Assembly: GCA_002901265.1 (NCBI GenBank)
Contig: PPHI01000093.1
Span: 1 to 32,863 of the forward strand
DNA length: 32,863 nucleotides
Direction: 5' to 3'
DNA from: Rhodopirellula baltica
Lineage (GTDB): Bacteria; Planctomycetota; Planctomycetia; Pirellulales; Pirellulaceae
A model generated the notes under the pieces. That model was not told where the DNA came from. It saw nothing but the letters and a program-made list of their open reading frames with translations, and ran no database searches. Shown piece after piece: positions 16,647 to 26,900 of this stretch; the first letter of the stretch is position 1, and each line of letters starts with the position of its first letter. The position numbers and the translations under genes were made by a program.

Positions 16647-18002
16647 ATGGCTCTCTTTTTTCACCGCAAACGGCGGACTGTCGCGAAGTCAAACGTTGTC
16701 GCAAAAACGCTGTGCTGCGTTGCTGCCGTCGTCGGAATGAACTGTCATATGAAAACGTTTGGGGCGGACGCGGATACCGCAACCTCAACACGATCAGGAC
16801 GCAAGGTTCAACCGTACCGCCGGATCGGACAAGCCTCTACTCAACCTGTCGTGCCGGTCGCGTACTCGGAAGCGTTATTTGACGGCGCCTGTGATTCGAT
16901 CCCTTTGACCCAGCCAGTTGCCATGCCTCAAAGGCTGGCAAGTGTTCCCACGGGTGACTTTTGGGCGACTGCTGAATATCTGTACTGGGATCGCACTGGT
17001 GCGGAGTTCCCGGCATTGGTCACCACAAGTGACAGCGGCACGGCAAGGGCTTCTGCCGGAATTCTTGGGGACCAAACAAGCACACTGTTCGGCGGCGATC
17101 GCTATCTGGACGGCCGCGAATCGGGTGGCCGATACGCCATTGGCTTTTGGTGGGACAAATGCCATGACCTTGGATTCTCGTTTCGATACACCAACCTGGG
17201 CGATCAGAACGTTTCGTATGCTGCCAACAGCAATGATCACGCGATCTTGGCGCGTCCATTTGCGAACTCCGAATCCGGTTTCGAAGACGCCCGCCTACTT
17301 GCGTTCCCTGGCGAAGTCTCTGGCAACGTTCAGGTCGATGCCGATTCGAGCTTCGAGATGTTTGACATCTCGCTCTCACGGTCGATCTCGAACTCCCGTT
17401 CGAACCCCGTGTACCTAACGCTCGGCTATCGTTCGGCGAACCTCGATGAAAGCGTCACGATTCTCGATCACTCAACGTCGTTGACCGGAGCGACCCAGGG
17501 AACGTCACTCTCTTCGACCGACTCATTCCGTACCGAGAACCAGTTCGACGGCGTTCGAATCGGATTGTCAAACAACATCCCAATGTTTTGTGGTGTCGTC
17601 TTGGCGGTTGATGGATCCATCGGCGTCGGGCAAACCAGCCGCACCACAGTGATTGCGGGTCAGACGGTCACACAAAACAGCCTCGGTCAATCGACAGTTG
17701 AGGGTGGCCTACTAACACAAACGAGCAATATCGGCACCTTCGAGACCGACTCATTCGGGACCCTGCATGACCTTTCATTGAAACTGACGAAACAGATCAG
17801 CGGAAACTTGTCAGCAAACATTGGATATTCCATCTATGGCTGGAGCGACGTTGGGCGGGCGGCCGAGCAAATCGACCGCCGCGTCAACCCTTCGCAAATT
17901 CCTCCGAGCACACTTTCCGGCCCCGCTCACCCAAGTTTTGATGATGTCACGAGCGAGTTTATCGCTCACGGCATCACTTTCGGCGCCAGCTTGGCTTGGT
18001 AA
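16647..18002 (+). CDS. BBP7-like outer-membrane beta-barrel protein
   Basis: This encodes 451 residues. The basic N-terminus and hydrophobic stretch (TLCCVAAVVGMNC) with a likely cleavage after FGADA form a signal peptide. The mature part opens with TGDFWATAEYLYWDRTG and has alternating amphipathic strands (GGRYAIGFWWDKCHDLGFSF, NPVYLTLGYRSANLDESV). It ends with RVNPSQIPP, then VTSEFIAHGITFGASLAW with terminal Trp. This start and end are characteristic of Beta Barrel Porin-7 proteins, which are expanded in Pirellulaceae. It is probably an outer-membrane porin; the solute is unknown. An alternative start at 16738 would remove most of the signal, so 16647 is preferred. Confidence 0.82.
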   Translation: MALFFHRKRRTVAKSNVVAKTLCCVAAVVGMNCHMKTFGADADTATSTRSGRKVQPYRRIGQASTQPVVPVAYSEALFDGACDSIPLTQPVAMPQRLASVPTGDFWATAEYLYWDRTGAEFPALVTTSDSGTARASAGILGDQTSTLFGGDRYLDGRESGGRYAIGFWWDKCHDLGFSFRYTNLGDQNVSYAANSNDHAILARPFANSESGFEDARLLAFPGEVSGNVQVDADSSFEMFDISLSRSISNSRSNPVYLTLGYRSANLDESVTILDHSTSLTGATQGTSLSSTDSFRTENQFDGVRIGLSNNIPMFCGVVLAVDGSIGVGQTSRTTVIAGQTVTQNSLGQSTVEGGLLTQTSNIGTFETDSFGTLHDLSLKLTKQISGNLSANIGYSIYGWSDVGRAAEQIDRRVNPSQIPPSTLSGPAHPSFDDVTSEFIAHGITFGASLAW

Positions 18003-18021
18003 GCCAACGCTAGCACGGCAG

Positions 18022-19887
18022 CTATTCTGCCTTCGGAACACCTGCGGCTTCTTTCGAGTAAATCAAAACCGCATAGGCCCCGATCGGCAGCTTCGCCGAT
18101 GCCGGTGAAGCCTGGTGCCCCTGATCAGTCGCCTCGACATGTTCGACCGGGACATCGTCAAATTCGCTGCTGTAGCCCGCCCAATCGGAATTGAAACGTA
18201 GTTTCCACTCACCGGAGGATGGGAAACCGATTTGGTAGTCGTCCCAAACGCGGTTGGAAAAGTTCGCAATCACAACGACATCGCTACTTCGGTCATCGTC
18301 GTGCCGGACAAACCCGATCAGCTTATCGGTTTCGTTCACATGATGAATTTCAATGTGTTGTCCAAGTAATCCCGGCGTGGTTCCTGACACGTTTCTTCGC
18401 AAGTGAATCAGATCACGGAACAGCCGGTTGATCCCTTTAAACTTTTTGACGCGGTCCCATTGCAGCGGATCGCCGTCGTCAAACCAATCGTCCTCAAGCA
18501 TCTCCTGACCTTGGAACAGCATTGGGATGCCGGGCGCGGTGAGAGCCATCGCGGCTGCCAAGACCGTCCGCTTTTGTGCGAAGCGACTGGTGGAATCTTC
18601 ACTATCGATTTCCGTCGGAACACGAGCCTTGCCGTTGGCGACTTCGTCATGTGATTCGCTATAGACGACGCGTTGGAATGCGTCGCCGTTGTAACGGTTG
18701 CACAACGCATCGCGGACGGCCCACATGTCTCGGTAGTTGTCCTCGATCTCTTGGACCACTTGGCGGATCGGATGGACAAATCCGGCGTCCCACTGCGTGG
18801 TGAAACCCGCGCCACCGTGCTCGGTCTCCTTGGTCAACCAATTGTTCTTTTGCAAGTCTTCGGCGATCAAAATGCAGTTCGGATACTCGGCACGAATGTC
18901 GCGATTAATCCATTGCATCAGGCCCCATCCGTCGGCGATATCGTCGTTTCCGATCCCGGAAACCGTTCGGATGTACGCGGTCATGTCGTAGCGCAAACCG
19001 TCAGCGTGAAAATCACGCATCCACATCATGGCGTTGTCATGGATGTATTGCCGCACTTCACCGCGACCATAATCGGGACGCGTATCACCCCACGGCGTCG
19101 ATGAACGATCGTCATTGTAAAAGTAGATACCGCCTTTGCCGTTTTCACTCCATCCGTCGAATTGCCAAAGGTCTAAATCACTTGGCCCGAAGTGGTTGTA
19201 AACCACATCAATGATGACGGCCAAACCGTGTTGATGCGCGGCCTTGATCAGTTTTTTGAGCTCATCCGGACCGCCGTAAGCCTGTTCAACGGCAAAGGGG
19301 TGGGCTGGGTTATATCCCCATGACCAGTCGCCCGCGAATTCGCCGACCGGCATGATTTGAATTGCATTGATCCCAAGTTGCTGCAGGTGCGGCAGTTTCT
19401 CGATCGCTGCTTTGAAGGTTCCAGGGTGATCGTCTTGCTTGCGGTTGAACGTACCGATGTGCATTTCATAGATGACCAGCTCCTGATGCGCGGGACGTTC
19501 AAACGCATCCCCGGCCCAGTCGAATCGGTCTTCATAGACGATCGCGTTGCCAACACTATTGGTGACTTCGCGGGCATACGGATCGATTCGGTCCAGCGTC
19601 AATTCGCCGTTGTAGATTCGGAACTTGTATTCGTCCCCCACTTTGGCCGTGTCGACATTCGCAAACCAGTAACCGTTTCCTTCGGAGACCAGCATGTGTT
19701 TGTCTGGTTTCCAATCGTTGAAATCACCGATCACGGCGACACGATCCGCATTGGGAGCCCAAACACGGAACCCCACGCCGCCTTCATGAACGATCGCTCC
19801 CATGCCAGACACCGACTCTTGCAAACCTTCGGTGACTGAATTGCTCGACGTTTCTGTCGTATCCGATTCCAGCTGCGTTGTTGACAT
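18022..19887 (-). CDS. GH13 1,4-alpha-glucan branching enzyme-like protein
   Basis: This encodes 621 residues and is cytosolic. An N-terminal CBM48/Ig-like domain (about 30-125: VGFRVWAPNADRVAVIGDFN, DWKPD) is followed by a GH13 (beta/alpha)8 barrel. Catalytic positions are nucleophile D301 in DGLRYD, acid/base E343 in LIAED, and D414 in SESHDEVANG. A beta-sandwich C-terminal domain (SSDVVVIANFSNRVWDDYQI) completes the usual layout. The chemistry expected is transfer of alpha-1,4 chains to alpha-1,6 branches in glycogen. Motif spacing also resembles maltooligosyl-trehalose hydrolases, so hydrolase activity is a fallback. No other glycogen gene is adjacent. The ATG at 19885-19887 has GGAAG upstream. 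It is divergent from the HEAT lipoprotein. Confidence 0.85.
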   Translation of the reverse strand: MSTTQLESDTTETSSNSVTEGLQESVSGMGAIVHEGGVGFRVWAPNADRVAVIGDFNDWKPDKHMLVSEGNGYWFANVDTAKVGDEYKFRIYNGELTLDRIDPYAREVTNSVGNAIVYEDRFDWAGDAFERPAHQELVIYEMHIGTFNRKQDDHPGTFKAAIEKLPHLQQLGINAIQIMPVGEFAGDWSWGYNPAHPFAVEQAYGGPDELKKLIKAAHQHGLAVIIDVVYNHFGPSDLDLWQFDGWSENGKGGIYFYNDDRSSTPWGDTRPDYGRGEVRQYIHDNAMMWMRDFHADGLRYDMTAYIRTVSGIGNDDIADGWGLMQWINRDIRAEYPNCILIAEDLQKNNWLTKETEHGGAGFTTQWDAGFVHPIRQVVQEIEDNYRDMWAVRDALCNRYNGDAFQRVVYSESHDEVANGKARVPTEIDSEDSTSRFAQKRTVLAAAMALTAPGIPMLFQGQEMLEDDWFDDGDPLQWDRVKKFKGINRLFRDLIHLRRNVSGTTPGLLGQHIEIHHVNETDKLIGFVRHDDDRSSDVVVIANFSNRVWDDYQIGFPSSGEWKLRFNSDWAGYSSEFDDVPVEHVEATDQGHQASPASAKLPIGAYAVLIYSKEAAGVPKAE

Positions 19888-20235
19888 GACGATTGAACTT
19901 CCAGGTTGGTTGTTTGGGGGCGAAAGGCTTTCAGCGTCTTGTGGTCAAAGCCAGATTGCGAAAGCCGGCGTCGCCTGAAGCAAGTTCTGGGCCAATCTTT
20001 TCGGCACTGCATTTTGCCGTGTTCTGGGAATTCGATGCCGGAACTGGCCTTGCTCCCCTGGACGAAATGCTGCCAAAGAAACGGTGCCAGATCGAACAAC
20101 GATCAATTGAGTAACGACAGACAGAAGGGCAAAGTGGACTTGGCGTGCCGAGTTTTGATTTGCTAGTTGAAGGACAGCGAGGCTGAATAGGAACGCTTCA
20201 GCCCGCGAATTGGCAAACATCGCGATAGGATTGAG
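19888..20235. other. Divergent intergenic region
   Basis: This stretch lies between the branching-enzyme start (-) and the lipoprotein start (+) and should contain both promoters. No convincing promoter boxes, hairpins or coding frames were seen. Confidence 0.4.
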
Positions 20236-20991
20236 ATGCGAACGCGACCGAATAAAAAACGTACATTGCTTCAAATCACGTTGCGATCGACCGCCCTGCT
20301 GCTGCTCGCCCCAGCGATCGGGGGATGTCACGACGGTCCAATGTATGCGTTGAAGTCGGTTAATCCGTATTTCACCATGCGTGCCTGGAAAAAAGACACC
20401 GCGTTGGGTGTCACCGACCACGAACGACGCGGTCAAATCCAAGCACTTGCCGGACAAATCGAAGACATGCCTGAAGAAAAGCAGGCGTTCTGGGCTGGCC
20501 ACCTGGAACGGATCATGGAAAGCGATCCGAGTCCTGAAATGCGATTCCATGCCGTACATGCGGCCGCAGGAATCAAGTCCTCCGACGCTTCGCTGCGACT
20601 GATCGAGAAAGGCCTCAGCGACGAAAGCATCAAGGTACAAGCAGCTTCATGCCAATCGTTGGGTGTTCGTAAAGAACCCGAAGCCGTCCAACTGCTCGCC
20701 AAGACTCTCAACTCGACGACCGAACTGGATGTAAAGCATTCCGCAATCGCGGCGCTAAAAAATCACCAAGGGACGATCCCCGTTGATTCACTACGATTGA
20801 TTCTCGAAGACCAAGATCCGGCCACCGTCTACTTGGCAATGGATAGCTTGCGTGGCGTGATGAAGGAAGATCACGGCAACGATCCTAAAGAATGGATTGC
20901 GGCGATCGACGCGACGCGGACGCCAGCGACGCCAGGTGGAGTCACTGACGGGTTGCGGTTTGCCGAAAAGGATGCTCGCGAGTTGAAGTAA
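20236..20991 (+). CDS. HEAT-repeat lipoprotein
   Basis: This encodes 251 residues. The basic N-terminus (MRTRPNKKRT), hydrophobic core and IGGC lipobox (Cys31) indicate lipid anchoring. Residues about 85-225 form several HEAT/PBS-like helical pairs, for example SPEMRFHAVHAAAGIKSSDA, DESIKVQAASCQSLGVRKEP and ELDVKHSAIAALKNHQG. These are protein-protein interaction scaffolds. The C-terminus is polar, with no further domain. AGGA lies 6 nt before the ATG. The function is unknown; similar HEAT lipoproteins are frequent in planctomycetes, where they are presumed to act in the periplasm. Confidence 0.82.
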   Translation: MRTRPNKKRTLLQITLRSTALLLLAPAIGGCHDGPMYALKSVNPYFTMRAWKKDTALGVTDHERRGQIQALAGQIEDMPEEKQAFWAGHLERIMESDPSPEMRFHAVHAAAGIKSSDASLRLIEKGLSDESIKVQAASCQSLGVRKEPEAVQLLAKTLNSTTELDVKHSAIAALKNHQGTIPVDSLRLILEDQDPATVYLAMDSLRGVMKEDHGNDPKEWIAAIDATRTPATPGGVTDGLRFAEKDARELK

Positions 20992-21011
20992 CCGCGAAGC
21001 GAACCTGCGAG

Positions 21012-22511
21012 TCAGGCTAATTCGCCGAGATAGTTCTCGGCGTTCTTCAAATGGGCATCCATTTTGGCTTTGTCCATTTTCTCAGCCATGCTGCACATCA
21101 TCGCCCAACGCGGATTCTTGCCAAGTTCCTCGCGATGATTCCAAATCCATCGCCAGTACAGGCCGTCCCAAACATCGCACCATCGGCCTTTGGAATAGTG
21201 GCTCATCTTGCGGACGTAGGATGAACCCGAGAAGTAGGGCTTGGTCGTGATCAAACCCCCGTCTGCATTCTGGCTCATCGCATAAACGTTGGGAACCATC
21301 ACCCAGTCATAGCTATCGATGAACAACTCCATGAACCAACGGTAAATCTCGTCGGGATCGATTTCGCAAAGAAACAGAAACCCTCCGAGCACCATTAAAC
21401 GTTCGATGTGATGGCAGTACCCGGTATCGAGCAGCCGTTTGATTGTGTCATCGATCGGAACGATGCCGGTGGTCCCGTCATAGAAACACTTTGGCAGCGG
21501 GCGATGGTGCTGCCAATGGTTCGTCGTTCGCATCTTCACGCCCAAGTCGACGTAGGTTGCGCGCATGAATTCTCGCCACCCAATGATTTGCCGAACGAAG
21601 CCCTCGACCGAATTAATCGGCAAGTCATTGTCCTGGGCGAATTCAAGTGTTTTGTCGAGCACTTGCTGTGGCGTGAGCAGCCCAATGTTCAGCACCGGTG
21701 TCAAAACGCTGTGCCAAAGCCAGGACTGGCCTTCTTCGATCGCGTCCTCGTAGGGCCCAAAATCTTTGAACCGTTCTTTCAGAAAGACGTCAAACCACTG
21801 CAAAGCGTCCGGGTGCGTGGTGGGGTAGTACAGCGCATCCAATGATCCGGGGTGCCCCTCAAATTGCTCCACCACCGAATCCCTGACCTGCTTCTCAATA
21901 CTGTTTCGAGCGATTTTTGGCAGCTCGGGCAGCGACTTCAATCGCGTCTTGGGGATCTTCTTGCGATTGTCTTCGTCAAAACTCCATTGCCCTCCTGCGG
22001 GCTCTCCATCGCCATCGAGCAAGACGTTCAATCGCGTCCGCTGCCACTTATAAAAATCTGCCATGAACCAGCGTTTCTTCCCGTCACGATACTCGCGGTT
22101 CTCAGCGTCTGAATTCAGGAAACCCGGTGTCGGTAGAATCGTCAGCTCAACACCCAACTGATCCGCAAGCTTCCGAATGCGGCGTTCGAGCACAAAGTCG
22201 ACGGGATCGACCACCAACAACGACTGCTTCGACTTGGCGACGCCCGCAGTGATCTCCTCCACGCGATCAGAAAGCAACGGTTTCTTCGGATCGAACTCGA
22301 GATACCGCACAGACCGACCTTCCTTGGTCAGTATGGCCTCGAACTGTCGCATCGAAGCCCGGTGCAGCCATAGCTTCTGCTTGTGGAATTTCGCCGGATA
22401 CCGTGGATCGTCGAAGAATAAACTGTCTTCGATCAGCACGACTCGGTCGACAGGATGCTCAAAAATCGGATGCGGCGCATAAAGCTGGTGTGGGAAGACG
22501 AGCGCAATCAC
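21012..22511 (-). CDS. Cryptochrome/photolyase-related protein (PhrB-type family)
   Basis: This encodes 499 residues and is cytosolic. The start MIALVFPHQLYAPHPIFEHP and segments VRQIIGWREFMRATY, YCHHIERLMVLGGFLFLCEI and VPNVYAMSQNADGG match the deoxyribodipyrimidine photolyase-related family that includes bacterial (6-4) photolyase PhrB. The fold is an N-terminal Rossmann antenna domain plus a helical FAD domain. PhrB enzymes bind a [4Fe-4S] cluster through a C-x2-C...C set after the GG-KPY region. Here that region reads MSHYSKGRWCDVWDGLYW, so most of those cysteines are missing. The Cys in YCHH remains. The protein probably still binds FAD and may repair UV photoproducts or act as a light sensor; that choice cannot be made from sequence. 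No carotenoid or light-response genes are adjacent. Confidence 0.83.
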   Translation of the reverse strand: MIALVFPHQLYAPHPIFEHPVDRVVLIEDSLFFDDPRYPAKFHKQKLWLHRASMRQFEAILTKEGRSVRYLEFDPKKPLLSDRVEEITAGVAKSKQSLLVVDPVDFVLERRIRKLADQLGVELTILPTPGFLNSDAENREYRDGKKRWFMADFYKWQRTRLNVLLDGDGEPAGGQWSFDEDNRKKIPKTRLKSLPELPKIARNSIEKQVRDSVVEQFEGHPGSLDALYYPTTHPDALQWFDVFLKERFKDFGPYEDAIEEGQSWLWHSVLTPVLNIGLLTPQQVLDKTLEFAQDNDLPINSVEGFVRQIIGWREFMRATYVDLGVKMRTTNHWQHHRPLPKCFYDGTTGIVPIDDTIKRLLDTGYCHHIERLMVLGGFLFLCEIDPDEIYRWFMELFIDSYDWVMVPNVYAMSQNADGGLITTKPYFSGSSYVRKMSHYSKGRWCDVWDGLYWRWIWNHREELGKNPRWAMMCSMAEKMDKAKMDAHLKNAENYLGELA

Positions 22512-22821
22512 GGCAGACGCGGTTCACAGGTGGCTTGAGAGAGATGGCGGACTGTAGGTGAGTAGTAACCGCTGATTGAATCAGCAAGGCAACCGAGGCG
22601 AAACACTGCCGTTTTAACCAGAACCTTTAGGGGGCGGCTGTACACCAGCGGGGCGTGAGGTCAGTAGGATGACGGACATTCGCGTGAAAAGGCCCCGAAG
22701 GTGCTCATCGTCTATTTATGGCGCTCCCACAATTGACTCCGACAAGTCTTCGGCGAGGACCAGTTGCCGAGTTGACATAAAAGAAAAATCAGAAGACGCC
22801 GATCGCACGAGAGGGCATCGC
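22512..22821. other. Divergent intergenic region upstream of chemoreceptor
   Basis: This stretch holds the promoters of the photolyase-related gene (-) and the PAS chemoreceptor (+). A GAGGT with 7-nt spacing precedes an in-frame ATG at 22669, so the chemoreceptor could start there. The 51 residues this would add look non-protein-like. Nothing else was identified. Confidence 0.35.
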
Positions 22822-23775
22822 ATGGGCTGGTTGTGGAATCATAGCGCGCTACAAGATCTCGAATCAGAGCGCCAAGAGCTGTGGGAATGCAGAGCCAAAC
22901 TCGACGCGATCGCGAAGAATCAAGCGGTTGTCGAGTTCGCGATGGATGGAACAGTCGTCGACGCGAATGACAATTTCTTGGAAGCGATGAGATATGACGA
23001 CCTCGAAGATATTGTCGGTCGACACTATCGCATCTTTATGGACCCTAGCGATCTCAACAGCCCCGAATACCAGAAGCTCTGGAAGGCACTGCAACGCGGC
23101 GAGCCTCATGCGGGACGCTATCGACGATTGCGAAGCGACGGTACACCGATCTGGTTTGAAGCGAGCTACTATCCGCTACTCGACCAAAACGGACAGCCCA
23201 CCAAAATCTTGAAGTACGCGACGGAAGTCACGCACCTCGTTGAACGTGAATCGGCTAACAGCCAAGTCGGCGAAGCCGTCGCGACCAGCATCGAACAGAT
23301 GGTCGAAACGATCAATGAAATTTCGTCGCAGTTAACGCAAACTGCACATCAAGTGACCAAAACCGAGTCGGAAATCGCTTCGAACGTTCAATCAGTCACT
23401 CGCTTGGAACAGAGCAGTCAAATGATTGTCGATGTCGTGGAAACCATCCGTGGCCTCGCAGAACAAACGAACTTGCTCGCTCTCAACGCCACCATCGAAT
23501 CGGCTCGCGCTGGCGAGGCAGGGAAAGGCTTTGCGGTTGTCGCAAACGAAGTCAAAGAATTGGCCAAGCAAACGGCCAGTGCGACCGACAGCATCGGAGA
23601 AACAGTTGACGGGATTCGCACGCTGATCGCATCAAACGTCGAATCTTCGTCCAGCCTCAATGAGCGAATCCGCATTGTCACCGAAAGCATGCAATCGATC
23701 GCCGCCGCGGTCGAGCAACAATCGGCGACGATGGCAAACCTGAATCAAACGGCCACGCTCTTGCGAGTCGAGTGA
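22822..23775 (+). CDS. Soluble PAS-domain methyl-accepting chemotaxis protein
   Basis: This encodes 317 residues with no membrane segment, hence cytoplasmic. A short coiled coil ([20 protein letters not shown]) leads into one PAS domain (about 35-145: [49 protein letters not shown]). The MCP signalling domain follows, with the conserved hairpin tip [20 protein letters not shown], then [19 protein letters not shown]. It ends shortly after [20 protein letters not shown], which is shorter than usual, and has no CheR/CheB docking pentapeptide. The architecture is similar to Aer/BdlA-type soluble receptors. GAGGG 6 nt before the ATG at 22822 supports this start; 22669 is possible. The likely partner is CheA/CheW, not in the window. 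Confidence 0.85.
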   Translation: MGWLWNHSALQDLESERQELWECRAKLDAIAKNQAVVEFAMDGTVVDANDNFLEAMRYDDLEDIVGRHYRIFMDPSDLNSPEYQKLWKALQRGEPHAGRYRRLRSDGTPIWFEASYYPLLDQNGQPTKILKYATEVTHLVERESANSQVGEAVATSIEQMVETINEISSQLTQTAHQVTKTESEIASNVQSVTRLEQSSQMIVDVVETIRGLAEQTNLLALNATIESARAGEAGKGFAVVANEVKELAKQTASATDSIGETVDGIRTLIASNVESSSSLNERIRIVTESMQSIAAAVEQQSATMANLNQTATLLRVE

Positions 23776-23945
23776 CGCGCCTCGCGAAAATGTTCATCGG
23801 AAAAATTTCTTCGGCCGCGTTGCGCCGCCCGTTTCTGCACGTCTAAGTGTTACCAGGATCGTTTTTCGTCAACGATGGCGTTGATCTTGGCGGTTCGGTT
23901 GTGTCCGATAGGCACAACCGCTGACACGAAGAATGCAACGCACCA

Positions 23946-26900
23946 ATGCCTGCCTTTCCCCACAACGATTCGACGGATCTGGCCATCGCAAATGCGATTT
24001 CAGCCTGGCTGGATACCGCACCCGAATCCGATCGAATCTCCGCCGAGGATCTGATCGCTCGGCATCCCGAGTTGGCACCCGGACTTGAGGAGGCTCTTGC
24101 CGGCTTGAGCTTTGTCCGCATTGGGGCGACGTCGATCCTCGAAGACACTTGTCACGACGAGATTGATGCTGACTGCGAATATCCAGACATCCCAGACTTT
24201 GACATTGTCCGTGAGCTTGGTCGTGGCGGAATGGGCGTCGTCTATGAAGCACGCCAACTTTCGCTCGACCGAGTCGTTGCGCTGAAAGTTCTACCGAGGG
24301 TGAATGTCGAGTCAAAGGCGGCCGCACGTTTTTTGCGCGAAGCCGAAACGATCGCTTCGCTCCAGCATCCCAATATCGTGCCAGTCTATGATGCCGGCGT
24401 CTTCCAGGGTTTGCATTGGTATTCGATGCAATTGATCGACGGGATGCCGTTGTCCAATTGGGCCGAAGAAAATCGCTCGATAACCACACGAGAACGCTGT
24501 GAAAAGGCAGTTCAGTTCGGATTCGAGATCGCTGACGCATTGGAACACGCACATTGCAATGGCGTGATTCATCGCGATGTAAAACCCGGTAACCTACTGG
24601 TCGATCGAGACGGCAAGTGCTGGCTAACTGATTTCGGTTTGGCGCGGCGGGACGTTGATGTCACCGCCACAGCCACGGGTGCCATGCTGGGCACGCCACG
24701 TTATATGAGCTGCGAACAGATCGGCGACCAACAGCACATGGTCGATCGGCGTACCGATATCTATTCACTCGGCGCGACGCTCTACGAACTCGTGACAGCT
24801 CGCCCGGTTTTCGAATCCGAATCGGCACTGACGTTGCTTCAACAAATCTTAAGCGACGCCCCTATTCCACCGCGCAAGATCCAGCCCCAAATTGCGCGCC
24901 CGCTCGAGCTTGTGATTTTAAAATGCTTGGACAAGGAAGCACTTCGTCGATACCAAACCGCGAAACAGCTGGGCGACGATTTGCGAGCGATTCGCGACAA
25001 CCAGCCGATCATGGCCCGAGGATTGTCGGCTTGGGTGCGTGGCGAGCGATTTTGGCGACGCAACCAATGTCAAATTAGCTTACTCGGACGCAGCGTCGTA
25101 CTGACTATCATCGCCTTGGCGTTCCTTTCGATTCTGGTCACGCAACTCCAGCGATCTCGGCAAACGAAGCTGCGTTTGTCGACACCGGGAGGACTTTATT
25201 TCGCTTCGATTCAACCAACCGGTACGGAATCGCAAGCCAGGAAAGACACCGAACCAGTTTTGGTGACGACGCCAATGCAGCAATCACTGCAATTGCGCAA
25301 AGGCAAGTATCAAGTTCGTTTCGAAGGGCAAGGCCGCCCGGCTGAGACTTATCAATTTGATCTGCAAGACAGTGACGAGTCTCGATTCGAGTACGTTGAT
25401 CGACGCCCTGACGCGGCAATGATTGATATCGATCAAAAACTGGCGAGGGTTGCGTCCGATGGCGCGTTACTCGTTCTCGATCAAGATCATCTCAAGGCGT
25501 TCGATCCAGATGGCTCGGCGCGTTTCTCGATCGACCTCGATGACTTGGGCGAAGACTTTGATGAAACAATCGATTCGAAGAACCTCACGGAAAAGCTATT
25601 CGGATATGACTCGACATTGCCTTTCCAGGGGTGGCAAGACGGTCACCACAACGCCTTCGCCAATACCCAAAGGCTGTGTCCGCTTCCAAAGGACTTGGAC
25701 GGTGATGGACAGCCAGACTTCATCGTCACCTCTGGACAGTTCGCAGCGATAGCCGCGATCAGCTCTCTTGGAGACGTGATCTGGAAACGAAAGCTGGAAA
25801 TTGATTTCGAGCCAAACTTTTCGATTCAATCACGCTCCCGGAATGAAATGCCGTACGAAGTCATCACCGGCATCGATTTGCTGGACTCGCAAACACATGC
25901 AGGCAACGATTGCTTAGTCGTGACTGCCGCCGTGGTCGATCCTCAAGGTTATTGCCGACCAGTTTGTATTACGCTGGACGCCAAAGATGGCGACACGGTT
26001 TATCGCAACGACTTCCCAACAATCAACATGCGGACGAAACGCGATTGGCCGTTTCACGGACTTTTGCCCTGTCACACTGGTTTCTCCAAAAACGAAAGAT
26101 CTCGTCGAGGCCCCTTCCGACTTGCTACGCTGACCGTGCGTTCGGCCAGCTACACATTGCACAATCAAAACTGGTCCAGCCCCAGTGCTAATTCCTCAAT
26201 CACACTGTATCCCAAACCACTGATTCTCGCTCGCCCGCACATTGCACCGGTTGGTGTTTTCTTGGACGGTGACCAACTCTTCTTTCGAGGCTTGACTGGC
26301 GAGACAATCGATGCAGCTGAAAAATTGCCAACTGTCACATTGCCGGACCAAGCAATCTTCGGTTTAAAGTCAGTACGGCTAGCCGACAATCGAACCGGAA
26401 TCGTCGCTTTGGTCAACTCGCCGAACCGAGCCTACCAGTCTTGTCAGCTTTGTTTGGTGATCCCCGGAGAATCCAAAGCAGCTTGGACAATCTCACGCGA
26501 AATCAACACCATGGATTTGGCAGCCGGTGCAACCAAGTCTCCGTTCCCAATGATCGTCGATCTAGACCGTGACGGTGTGGACGAAATTCTGTTTCCGAAC
26601 GCAACGCAGAACACCGTCAGCACCCCGCATCTCGAATGTTTGGACAGTTCCAATGGCCACGTGCGTTGGCGAACAGGTCCAATCCTTAGCTACTCGCAGG
26701 TGATTGACCATTGCATCATGCTGCCCGACTCCGATGGCGATGGCGTCAACGAATTGGCCCTCGTCAACCCGGTCATCCTTCATCCGACCGATGAAACCAG
26801 CGACCTTCCCGTACTGCAAGTCACCGTTGACATCATCAGTGGGCGAACAGGGAAGACGCTCGGATATCGCTCTGAAACAGTCAGTGCCGAAGGCGTTCCG

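Noticed and set aside
19945..20640. 231-aa minus-strand open frame
   Set aside because: It is antisense to the HEAT lipoprotein, which has a signal peptide, lipobox and Shine-Dalgarno sequence.
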